Made by a program: the position numbers and the translations under genes. A DNA stretch of 64,000 nucleotides, from the NCBI GenBank assembly GCA_031216755.1, contig JARUHG010000005.1:186001-250000 (forward strand). The letters run 5' to 3'. Source of the stretch: Lysobacter arvi (lineage in GTDB: Bacteria > Pseudomonadota > Gammaproteobacteria > Xanthomonadales > Xanthomonadaceae). Under the pieces are notes generated by a model. It was not told the origin of the DNA and made no database searches. It saw only the letters and a program-made list of their open reading frames with translations. This document shows, piece after piece, positions 54,916 to 64,000 of the stretch (the first letter of the stretch is position 1; each line of letters opens with the position of its first letter).

Positions 54916-55956
54916 TTGAGTGACCCCACCGCCCGCGGCCGCGTCACCCTGACCGACATCGCCGACGCGTGCGAACTCTCACGCGCCACGGTGTCGCTCG
55001 TGCTGCGCGGCAGCCCGCTGGTGAACGCGCAGACGCGGGCGCGCGTCGAGGCCGAACTCAAGCGGCAGGGCTACGTCTATCACCGCGGCGCCGCCAACCT
55101 GCGACGCAAGGTGTCTTCGACCGTCGCGCTGGTGATCAACGATCTGTCGAACCCGTTCTTCGCCGAATTCGCCGCGGGCGTGGACGAGGCGCTCGCCGCG
55201 GCCGGCTACGTGACCCTGCTGGGCAGCACGGGCGAATCGAGCGAACGTCAGCAGGCGGTGCTCACCTCGCTGCTCGAACACGACCCGGCCGGCATCATCC
55301 TGTCGCCGGCCGAAGGCAGCGATGCCGCGCGACTGCGCCCGCTGCTCGGCTCGCGCACGCCGATGCTGGTGTTCAATCGCGCGCTCGGCGACGGATGGGA
55401 TTACCTCGCGCTCGACAACGCGCATGGCGCGCGCCTGGCGACCGAACACCTGCTCGCGCAGGGCCACCGCCGCATTGCGTTCTTCGGTGGACACGGCGAA
55501 TCGAGTTCGTGTTTCGAACGCCGCAAGGGATGGCAGGCCGCGCTCGCGAACGCGGGCGTCACGCCGGAGCCGCAATGGATCGTCGAATGCGCGCCGACGC
55601 GGCTGGAAGCGGCGCGACAGACGGGCGCACTGTTCGTGCGCGATCCCGCACCGACGGCGGCGGTCTGCTACAACGACGCGGTCGCGCTCGGCTTGATCGC
55701 CGGCCTGGCGACGCGCGGGCGACGCGCCGGCCTCGATTTCGCCGTCACCGGCTTCGACGACATCCCCGAAGCTTCGGTCAGCGCGCCGCCCCTGACGACG
55801 ATCGCGGTGGATCCGCGCGCGCGTGGCCGCCAGGCGGCGGAGTTGATCCTGCAACGCCTGCGCGATACGTCCGCGCCCGCCACCACCACCATCGCCCCCG
55901 TGCGCCTGCATGCGCGCGCGAGCAGCCAGTTCACCCTGCCCGGAGACGCCGCATGA
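54916..55956 (+). CDS. LacI-family regulator of the mannoside regulon
   Basis: 346 residues from a TTG start with GGAG 8 bases upstream; the frame continues far upstream only as shadow. The DNA-binding domain is VTLTDIADACELSRATVSLVLRG with the hinge helix RGAANLRRKVSSTVALV, and the periplasmic-binding-protein-like effector domain follows (INDLSNPFFAEFAAGVDEAL, VTGFDDIPEASVSAPPLTTI). Its stop overlaps the start of the permease gene (ATGA), so it is the first gene of a five-gene operon. The inducer is probably mannose or a mannoside, inferred from the operon. Confidence 0.92.
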   Translation: MSDPTARGRVTLTDIADACELSRATVSLVLRGSPLVNAQTRARVEAELKRQGYVYHRGAANLRRKVSSTVALVINDLSNPFFAEFAAGVDEALAAAGYVTLLGSTGESSERQQAVLTSLLEHDPAGIILSPAEGSDAARLRPLLGSRTPMLVFNRALGDGWDYLALDNAHGARLATEHLLAQGHRRIAFFGGHGESSSCFERRKGWQAALANAGVTPEPQWIVECAPTRLEAARQTGALFVRDPAPTAAVCYNDAVALGLIAGLATRGRRAGLDFAVTGFDDIPEASVSAPPLTTIAVDPRARGRQAAELILQRLRDTSAPATTTIAPVRLHARASSQFTLPGDAA

Positions 55957-57239
55957 GCGGTCGACCGCTGTCCAACCGCACTGCGATTGCAGTACTGACG
56001 ATGATCTTCTTCACCTGGGGCGCGTTGACCAGCCTCAACGACGTGCTGATTCCGCACCTGAAAGCCGTGTTCGAGATGAACTACGCGCAGACGATGCTGA
56101 TCCAGTTCACCTTCTTCAGCACGTACCTGCTGATGTCGGTGCCCGCAGGCAAGGTCGTCGCGATCGCCGGTTACAAGCGCAGCATCGTGATCGGCCTGTG
56201 CGTCGCGGGCGTGGGCGCGCTGACCTTCTTCCCGGCGGCGAAGCTGCCGTCGTACCCGTTGTTCCTGTTCGCGCTGTTCGTGCTCGCCAGCGGCATCACG
56301 CTGCTGCAGGTCTCGGCGAATCCGTACATCGCGCTGCTGGGCGATGCGCAGACCGCATCGAGCCGCTTGACGCTGGCGCAGGCGCTCAACTCGGCCGGCC
56401 ACACGCTCGCTCCGTTGCTGATCGGGCCGCTGATCCTGTCGGTCGCGGTGATCGGCGCCGCGGATCTGGCGCGGATGCCGGAAGCGCAGCAAACGGCGTA
56501 TCGCATCGCGCAAGCCGAATCGGTGCAGCTCCCGTATCTGGGCATCGCGGCGGGCCTGTTCCTGCTGGCCATGCTCGTCGTGCTGTTTCGGCTGCCCGCA
56601 TTGACCGAAGCGACAGAACGCGCCGACCACCAGCGCCACACGTTCGCGGAAGTGCTGCGTCATCGCCATCTGCGTTTCGGCGTGATCGGCATCTTCGTGT
56701 ACGTCGGCGCGGAAGTGGCGATCGGCAGCTTCCTGATCAACTACATCACCGATCCGCGCATGGGTGCGTTCGATGCCGCCACGGCGACGCGCTACGTGGC
56801 GTGGTACTGGGGCCTGGCGATGGCGGGCCGGTTCGTCGGCTCGTTCCTGCTGCGCCGCATCGAGCCGCGCGTGCTTCTGGGCGCGTTCGCGCTCGGGGCG
56901 ATGGCGCTGCTGGCCACCACGATCCTGACCGAAGGCCATGTGGCGGTCTGGAGCGTGGTCGCCATCGGCCTGTTCAACTCGATCATGTTCCCGACCATCT
57001 TCACGCTCGGCATCGACGGACTGGGGCCGATGACGAGCAAGGCCTCGAGCCTGCTGGTGATGGCGATCGTCGGCGGCGCCGTGGTGCCGCTTCTGCAGGG
57101 ACTGCTGGCCGACCGTATCGGCGTGCAACTCGCGTTCGTCCTGCCGCTGGTGTGCTACGCCTTCGTGGCGTGGTACGGATTCCATGGCGCGCGACGCGTC
57201 GGCGTCGACGCGAACGCCGTGCCGGTGACGCAGGCATGA
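55953..57239 (+). CDS. FucP/GluP-type sugar:proton symporter (MFS)
   Basis: 428 residues with about 12 hydrophobic segments. The sugar-permease signature is clear: FFTWGALTSLNDVLIPHLKA, QFTFFSTYLLMSVPAGK, LQVSANPYIALLG and LTLAQALNSAGHTLAP. The family includes the L-fucose permease FucP and glucose/galactose/mannose permeases. Overlaps the LacI stop and the fructokinase start by 4 bases each, so the operon is tightly coupled. Mannose import is inferred from context. Confidence 0.92.
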   Translation: MSGRPLSNRTAIAVLTMIFFTWGALTSLNDVLIPHLKAVFEMNYAQTMLIQFTFFSTYLLMSVPAGKVVAIAGYKRSIVIGLCVAGVGALTFFPAAKLPSYPLFLFALFVLASGITLLQVSANPYIALLGDAQTASSRLTLAQALNSAGHTLAPLLIGPLILSVAVIGAADLARMPEAQQTAYRIAQAESVQLPYLGIAAGLFLLAMLVVLFRLPALTEATERADHQRHTFAEVLRHRHLRFGVIGIFVYVGAEVAIGSFLINYITDPRMGAFDAATATRYVAWYWGLAMAGRFVGSFLLRRIEPRVLLGAFALGAMALLATTILTEGHVAVWSVVAIGLFNSIMFPTIFTLGIDGLGPMTSKASSLLVMAIVGGAVVPLLQGLLADRIGVQLAFVLPLVCYAFVAWYGFHGARRVGVDANAVPVTQA

Positions 57240-58231
57240 ATGCTGCCACGCGACGCGATGCGATCGTCTGTTTCGGCGAAGCGCTGATCGATTTCCTCGC
57301 GCTCCCGGCATTGCCCGGTATGCCGCGCCACTTCGTCGAGTTCGCGGGTGGCGCGCCGGCCAACGTGAGCGCCGCGGTGGCTCGCATGGGCGGCAATGCG
57401 CGCTTCGTCGGCATGCTCGGCGTGGACATGTTCGGCGAGTTCCTGATGTCGCAGTTGCGCGCCTTTGGGGTGGATACGCGGTTCACCGCGCATACGTCAG
57501 CGGCGCGCACCGCGCTCGCGTTCGTCTCGCTGGACGAGGAAGGCGAACGCAGCTTCAGTTTCTATCGCCCGCCGGCCGCCGACCTGCTGTTCCGCGTCGA
57601 GCACTTCCGCAGCGAGTGCTTCGCCGATGCACTCGCCTTGCACGTGTGCTCGAACAGCCTGACCGAGGCCGAGATCGCGCAGACCACGGTCGCCGGCATG
57701 CAACTGGCGCGCGAGCATGGCGCGCTCGTGAGCATGGACCTGAACCTGCGGCCCTCGCTTTGGCCGGAGGGATTCGATCCCGCGCCGCGCCTGTGGGAGG
57801 CGCTGGCCGAAGCCGATGTCATCAAGCTGTGCCGCAGCGAAGCCGACTTCCTGATCCGCCGCGCGGGCCACCACGACGCCATGCTGCAACGTCTGTGGCA
57901 GGGCCGCGCGCGGCTGGTGATCGTCACCGACGGCGGCAAGCCGGTGCGCTGGTACACGCGCGGCGCGCAGGGCCAGGTGCCGACGTTCCGCGTTTCGGCC
58001 GTCGACACGACGGCGGCGGGCGATGCTTTCGTAGCAGGACTGCTCTCCCGCCTCGTCGAGCGCGAGGTGCGCGCCGACACGTTCGACGCGGCGATCGCCG
58101 ATGAAGCGAGCATCGCGGACGTCATCCGGCACGGCGCCGCGGCGGGCGCGCTCGCGGCCACCCGCCACGGCGCGTTCGCGGCGATGCCGACGCGCGAGGA
58201 GATCGAAACCCTTCTGCGGAGCGACGCATGA
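57236..58231 (+). CDS. PfkB-family fructokinase
   Basis: 331 residues. PfkB signatures: VCFGEALIDFLALP at the N-terminus, EFAGGAPANVSAAVARMGG, and the C-terminal anion hole and catalytic Asp in SAVDTTAAGDAFVAGLL. Phosphorylates fructose to fructose 6-phosphate, or a related ketose; the isomerase downstream would supply fructose from mannose. Start and stop each overlap the neighbouring genes by 4 bases. Confidence 0.92.
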   Translation: MNAATRRDAIVCFGEALIDFLALPALPGMPRHFVEFAGGAPANVSAAVARMGGNARFVGMLGVDMFGEFLMSQLRAFGVDTRFTAHTSAARTALAFVSLDEEGERSFSFYRPPAADLLFRVEHFRSECFADALALHVCSNSLTEAEIAQTTVAGMQLAREHGALVSMDLNLRPSLWPEGFDPAPRLWEALAEADVIKLCRSEADFLIRRAGHHDAMLQRLWQGRARLVIVTDGGKPVRWYTRGAQGQVPTFRVSAVDTTAAGDAFVAGLLSRLVEREVRADTFDAAIADEASIADVIRHGAAAGALAATRHGAFAAMPTREEIETLLRSDA

Positions 58232-59457
58232 CGACCCTGCATTCGATGGAACCGGATTTCCGCAGCGAGGCTTTCCTGCGCGCGCACATCGCCGACACGA
58301 TGGCGTTCTACCATCCGCGCGCGATCGACCCGAAGGGCGGCTTCTTCCAGTATTTCCGCGACGACGGCAGCGTCTACGACGCATCGCATCGCCACCTCGT
58401 CAGCAGCACGCGCTTCGTCTTCAACTACGCCATGGCCGCACGCGAGTTCGGCAACGCCGAGTACCTGGACGCCGCGCGCCATGGGTTGCGCTATCTGCGC
58501 GACGTGCACCGGGATGCATCGAGCGGCGGATATGCATGGACGATCCGCGACGGCGTCCCCGAGGACCGCACCAACCATTGCTACGGCGTCGCGTTCGTCC
58601 TGCTCGCGTACTCGACCGCGCTGAAGGCCGGCATCGAGGAAGCCGCTCCGTGGATCGACGAGACATGGAACCTGCTCGAGTCGCGGTTCTTCGAGGCGCA
58701 GGCTGGGCTGTACCGCGACGAAGCCGACGCGGACTGGAATTTCTCCGACTACCGTGGACAGAACGCGAACATGCACATGTGCGAGGCGATGCTGGCCGCG
58801 TACGAGGCAACGCGTCAGCCACGCTTCCTCGATCGTGCGCTGCTGCTTGCCGACCACATGACGCGCCGCCAGGCCGCGAAGGCGAACGGGCTGGTGTGGG
58901 AGCATTACGATCGCGAGTGGAACGTCGACTGGGACTACCACCGCGACGATCCGAAGCACCTGTTCCGGCCGTGGGGCTATCAGCCCGGGCATCAGACCGA
59001 ATGGGCGAAGCTGCTCGTGATCCTCGACGGGCACCTTCGCGAGCGCGGCACCGCGTCCGCGTGGCCGGTCGACACCGCGCGGCATCTGTTCGACGCGGCC
59101 GTGCAGCGCGCGTGGGACGCGAAGCATGGCGGACTCCAGTACGGCTTCGGCCTCGCGCCGGACTTCGCCGTGTGCGACGACGACAAGTATTTCTGGGTGC
59201 AGGCCGAATCGCTGGCGGCGGCCGCGCGCCTGGCTGATGCGACGGGCGATGTCGCCTATTGGGATTGGTACGACCGGCTGTGGGCCTACTCGTGGCGATA
59301 CTTCGTCGATCACGAGCACGGCGCGTGGTATCGCATCCTCGACCGTACGAACCGCAAGTACAGCGACGAGAAGAGCCCCGCCGGCAAGACCGACTACCAC
59401 ACGATGGGCGCGTGCTACGACGTCCTGTCCGTCCTTCGTCATCGCGGAGAGAACTGA
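58228..59457 (+). CDS. AGE-family mannose isomerase (N-acylglucosamine 2-epimerase fold)
   Basis: 409 residues, an (alpha/alpha)6 barrel of the AGE superfamily. Characteristic stretches: LVSSTRFVFNYAMAAREFG, NHCYGVAFVLLAYSTAL, RGQNANMHMCEAMLAAYEAT, and LFRPWGYQPGHQTEWAKLL, which carries the active-site His/Glu pair. Within this fold, ManI-type enzymes interconvert mannose and fructose. The flanking fructokinase and mannosidases favour that over GlcNAc 2-epimerase. Overlaps the fructokinase stop by 4 bases; the GH47 start overlaps its own stop by 1 base. Confidence 0.9.
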   Translation: MTTLHSMEPDFRSEAFLRAHIADTMAFYHPRAIDPKGGFFQYFRDDGSVYDASHRHLVSSTRFVFNYAMAAREFGNAEYLDAARHGLRYLRDVHRDASSGGYAWTIRDGVPEDRTNHCYGVAFVLLAYSTALKAGIEEAAPWIDETWNLLESRFFEAQAGLYRDEADADWNFSDYRGQNANMHMCEAMLAAYEATRQPRFLDRALLLADHMTRRQAAKANGLVWEHYDREWNVDWDYHRDDPKHLFRPWGYQPGHQTEWAKLLVILDGHLRERGTASAWPVDTARHLFDAAVQRAWDAKHGGLQYGFGLAPDFAVCDDDKYFWVQAESLAAAARLADATGDVAYWDWYDRLWAYSWRYFVDHEHGAWYRILDRTNRKYSDEKSPAGKTDYHTMGACYDVLSVLRHRGEN

Positions 59458-60839
59458 TGCGCCTGCACGCTGCGTTGCTGTCCCTGCTGCTGGTTCCCAC
59501 CGTCGGCGTCGCTGCCGAACCTGCGTCGAAAGGTGCGGAGTCTTCCGCGTCGTTCAGCGACAGGCGCGCCGCACGCAGCGCTGAGGAAGTGAAGGCGCAG
59601 TTTCTCCACGCGTGGCGCGGCTATCGCGAGTACGCGTGGGGCCACGACGCGCTCAAGCCGCTGACCAACGCGCCGCACGACTGGTACGGCGAGTCGCTGC
59701 TGATGACGCCGGTCGATGCGCTCGACACGATGATCCTGATGGGCCTGGATCGCGAGGCCGGCGAAGCGCGCGAACTGATCGCGACGAAGCTGTCGTTCGA
59801 CCGCGACCTGGACGTCAAGCATTTCGAGATCGTCATCCGGCTGCTCGGCGGTTTGCTGTCCGGCTACCAGCTCACCGGCGACCAGCGCCTGCTCGATCTG
59901 GCGCAGGACCTCGGCACGCGCCTGCTGCCGGCCTTCGACTCGCCCACGGGCCTGCCGTACGTCTACGTCAACCTGCGTACCGGCAAGGCGCACGGCAACG
60001 AAAGCAACCCCGCCGAGGCCGGCACGCTGTTGCTCGAGTACGGCACCCTGAGCAAGCTGACCGGCAATCCGGTGTTCTACGAGAAGGCCAAGCGTGCGCT
60101 CGTGGAAACCTACAAGCGCCGATCGAAGATCGGGCTGGTCGGCGAGCGTTTCGATGTCGCCACCGGCGAGTGGACGAATACGCGCAGCCACGTGGGCGCG
60201 CGCATCGACTCGTACTACGAGTGTTTGTGGAAGTGCTGGACGCTGTTCGGCGACGAGGACTGCCACGCGATGTGGAAGGACAGCATCGCCGCGGCCAATC
60301 GCCATTACCCGGAGGAGATCGACGGCGCGTTGTGGGTCGGCCATGTCGACATGGAAACCGGCCAGCGCATCGCGAGCCGCTACGGCGCGCTCGATGCGTT
60401 CTGGCCGGGACTGCTGGCTTTGTCGGGCGATGTGGCGCAGGCGCGACGCCTGCAGGATTCGTCGTTCAAGATGTGGCGCAAGTGGGGCATCGAGCCGGAG
60501 GCCTACGACTATCGCAAGGACGAGGTGATCTCGGCCGGTTATCCGTTGCGGCCGGAGATCGTCGAGTCGGCGTGGTACTTGCACCGTCTCACCGGCGACG
60601 CGACGTACCGCGCGATGGGGCGCGAGATGTTCGACGACTTCGTGCGGTACACGCGCACCGGTTCGGGGTTTGCGACGCTCGACAGCGTGATCACGAAGGA
60701 GAAGGCCGACGACATGGAGAGCTTCGTGCTCGCCGAGACCTTCAAGTACTTCTACCTGCTGTTCGCGCCGCCGGAAACGCTCGACCCCGCGAAGGTCGTG
60801 TTGACCACCGAGGCGCATCCGCTGCGGCGGACGTGGTGA
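59457..60839 (+). CDS. Secreted GH47 (class I) alpha-mannosidase
   Basis: 460 residues. A signal peptide (MRLHAALLSLLLVPTVGVAA) precedes a GH47 (alpha/alpha)7 barrel: FLHAWRGYREYAWGHDALKP, RPEIVESAWYLHRLTGD and the C-terminal DDMESFVLAETFKYFYLLF. The calcium-binding Thr is probably in VVLTTEAHPL. GH47 enzymes hydrolyse alpha-1,2-mannose bonds; most are eukaryotic ER and Golgi enzymes, with a smaller bacterial group. With GH92 this gives a pair able to trim high-mannose glycans outside the cytoplasm. Last gene of the operon. Confidence 0.93.
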   Translation: MRLHAALLSLLLVPTVGVAAEPASKGAESSASFSDRRAARSAEEVKAQFLHAWRGYREYAWGHDALKPLTNAPHDWYGESLLMTPVDALDTMILMGLDREAGEARELIATKLSFDRDLDVKHFEIVIRLLGGLLSGYQLTGDQRLLDLAQDLGTRLLPAFDSPTGLPYVYVNLRTGKAHGNESNPAEAGTLLLEYGTLSKLTGNPVFYEKAKRALVETYKRRSKIGLVGERFDVATGEWTNTRSHVGARIDSYYECLWKCWTLFGDEDCHAMWKDSIAAANRHYPEEIDGALWVGHVDMETGQRIASRYGALDAFWPGLLALSGDVAQARRLQDSSFKMWRKWGIEPEAYDYRKDEVISAGYPLRPEIVESAWYLHRLTGDATYRAMGREMFDDFVRYTRTGSGFATLDSVITKEKADDMESFVLAETFKYFYLLFAPPETLDPAKVVLTTEAHPLRRTW

Positions 60840-60842
60840 GGA

Positions 60843-61310
60843 TCACTCGATCACGCCGGCCAGCGCGAGCCCGATGACGATCGGCACCAGCACCACCAGC
60901 ACGGCGAGGCAGCACAGCAGCCCGACGCCGACGGCGCGCCAGTTCGAGTAGGTGCGGTCGGCCGCCTCGTACTCCGCGATGCGATCGCCCTGGAAGCGCT
61001 TCGCGATATGCGAGGCGGCGAACAGCTGCGGGATCGCGAAGACCATCGCCGGCACGTTCTCGGGCAGGACGTACACGAGTGCGAGCACGAGCGAGCACGC
61101 AATGGCACCGTAGACCAATGCCTGGCGCGCACGCGCGTGATCGCCCAGCGCGCGGTAGTTGCGCGACATCAGCCAGCCGGTCGCCAGTGGCGTGCCCATG
61201 AACGTGCCCACCACGATGCCCGAGACCCGGTACAGCCGGGCCCCTGCCTCGGGCACCGCGACCGCCACCGACGCGGCGGCAGGGCTGCGGTACGGATTCG
61301 TGTCTTCCAT
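60843..61310 (-). CDS. Small integral membrane protein, family not recognised
   Basis: 155 residues. The N-terminus MEDTNPYRSPAAA resembles the short proline-rich start of many small xanthomonad membrane proteins. Three to four hydrophobic segments follow: VSGIVVGTFMGTPLATGWLM, YGAIACSLVLALVYVL, and VGLLCCLAVLVVLVPIVIGL. No catalytic motif. The start at 61310 is favoured over 61322 because GGGGAA lies before it. Convergent with the GH47 gene (3-base gap). Confidence 0.7.
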   Translation of the reverse strand: MEDTNPYRSPAAASVAVAVPEAGARLYRVSGIVVGTFMGTPLATGWLMSRNYRALGDHARARQALVYGAIACSLVLALVYVLPENVPAMVFAIPQLFAASHIAKRFQGDRIAEYEAADRTYSNWRAVGVGLLCCLAVLVVLVPIVIGLALAGVIE

Positions 61311-61432
61311 CGGATTCCCCATGCACGGCCGCCCCCGCGGCGGATCCGAGCTTACCGCCGGCGCCGTGCTGCTGACAGCACGCTGTCAGTCTCTCGCGCC
61401 CATGCTGGGCGTCCCAACCGAAGGAACCTCGC

Positions 61433-61819
61433 ATGGACACGACGACCAACGACGTCGCCGCAGTCGCCAACCGCCTCGTCGAGCTCTGCCGCACCGGCGA
61501 GTACGACCAGGCGCAGCAGGAGCTGTACGCCGAGGATGCCGTGAGCATCGAAGGCACCGGGCAGGACGCCGGATCGATCACGCGCGGCATGGCGGCGATC
61601 CGCGAGAAGGGCAAGCAGTGGGCCGACAACCTCGTCGAGGTGCACGGCGGCAGCGTGAGCGATCCGGTCATCGCCGATGGCTGGTTCAGCGTCGCGATGG
61701 GACTGGATGCGACCTACAAGGACATGGGCCGCGTGGCGATGAAGGAAATCGCGGTGTACCAGGTGCGCGACGGCAAGATCACGCACGAACAGTTCTTCTA
61801 CAACACCGACAAGTCGTAA
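61433..61819 (+). CDS. SnoaL-like / NTF2-fold protein
   Basis: 128 residues, NTF2 fold: VAAVANRLVELCRTGEYDQA, QELYAEDAVSIEG, and a C-terminal strand EIAVYQVRDGKITHEQFFY. No signal peptide. The family includes ketosteroid-isomerase-like enzymes and stress proteins; the role here is unknown. It is a single gene. Confidence 0.85.
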   Translation: MDTTTNDVAAVANRLVELCRTGEYDQAQQELYAEDAVSIEGTGQDAGSITRGMAAIREKGKQWADNLVEVHGGSVSDPVIADGWFSVAMGLDATYKDMGRVAMKEIAVYQVRDGKITHEQFFYNTDKS

Positions 61820-61990
61820 CGCGGCGAGCCGGGCCGACAGCCCCGCGGACGTCGCCATGAACGCGAAGTCGACCACGCCTCCCACGAACGACGGCTGGAA
61901 GACCTGCAGCCGCGGTCACAAGTAACGCGGCCCCGGGCACTGACCGATCCGCTGGCCTGGTGGCGCGGGAAAGCGCGCATCGAAAACGAC

Positions 61991-62013
61991 GAAGCCCCGC
62001 CGAGCGGGGCTTC
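61991..62013 (-). terminator. rpoD terminator
   Basis: A perfect 10-bp stem (GAAGCCCCGC / GCGGGGCTTC, loop CGA). On the minus strand it is followed by GTCGTTTTCG, giving a short U-run. It lies 28 bases past the rpoD stop. Confidence 0.8.
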
Positions 62014-62041
62014 GTGGTGACACATCAGCGGTGTTGCCGCG

Positions 62042-63898
<1,857 letters not shown>

Positions 63899-63940
63899 GT
63901 GCTGCGCCACCGCGCTAATGGGAAGGGACGGGAACGTTCC

Positions 63941-63949
63941 AGTATATCA
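63941..63949 (-). promoter_or_regulatory. Candidate extended -10 promoter of rpoD
   Basis: On the minus strand TGATATACT reads as an extended -10 (TGn + TATACT) 43 bases before the rpoD start. No good -35 is seen at 16-18 bases, consistent with an extended -10 promoter. Confidence 0.4.
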
Positions 63950-64000
63950 GGCCGGACCGGTCGGGTTGGCCATCAGGACCGCAGGAGGAAGGTGACCGGG

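Overview
The window looks like a chromosomal segment from a high-GC gammaproteobacterium of the Lysobacter/Xanthomonadaceae type. This is inferred from the RpoD at the right end (N-terminus and length as in Xanthomonadaceae), the very GC-rich core genes, and the mix of wall enzymes, secreted glycosidases and a mannosidase regulon. No 16S rRNA is present, so the genus stays an inference.

Positions 1-9.1 kb hold ordinary core or accessory genes: a truncated M23 peptidase, an L,D-transpeptidase, a stand-alone CheB-type methylesterase, a PAS histidine kinase, a single-domain response regulator, a GFA-family protein, a DUF305 protein, two membrane proteins and an arylsulfatase. From 9.4 to 16.6 kb lie two back-to-back detoxification modules. 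The minus-strand operon is arsR-arsC-(ArsJ-associated GAPDH)-arsJ, which reduces arsenate and exports it as 1-arseno-3-phosphoglycerate. The plus-strand module is a cysteine-bearing MarR regulator, an ArsN1/PAT-like acetyltransferase, a flavoprotein with a vicinal-cysteine tail and an MFS exporter. The same dyad operator (GTTG-N7-CAAC) precedes both marR and the acetyltransferase. From 16.7 to 23.8 kb follow a GH43 glycosidase, a BenE-type transporter, an OhrR-like regulator divergent from a secreted alpha/beta hydrolase, an SDR/SnoaL pair divergent from a LysR regulator, and an epoxide-hydrolase-like enzyme.

From about 24.1 to 52.2 kb lies a composite genomic island abutting a tRNA-Ile2(CAU) gene. 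Base composition is visibly lower in much of it. It carries mobile-element genes (XRE, RadC, DUF932), a QxK-type nuclease, an orphan unknown gene, and two defence candidates. The first is a 1637-residue NERD-pseudokinase-kinase-SF1 helicase protein translationally coupled to an unknown 510-residue partner. The second is a five-gene run: vsr, cytosine-5 methyltransferase, P-loop ATPase, an unknown protein and a 1820-residue FtsK-type giant. The right end contains a tyrosine integrase that has lost its catalytic core, a chimeric junction between a truncated autotransporter and a membrane-protein gene, and an intact related integrase next to the tRNA.

From 52.4 to 60.8 kb is a coherent mannoside-utilisation regulon: GH92 alpha-mannosidase divergent from an overlapping operon of LacI regulator, sugar MFS permease, PfkB fructokinase, AGE-family mannose isomerase and GH47 alpha-mannosidase. 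Two copies of one 16-bp palindrome sit in the divergent gap. The products suggest extracellular trimming of mannosides, mannose import, isomerisation to fructose and phosphorylation. The window ends with a small membrane protein, a SnoaL-like protein and rpoD. The most interesting candidates are the two defence loci in the island.
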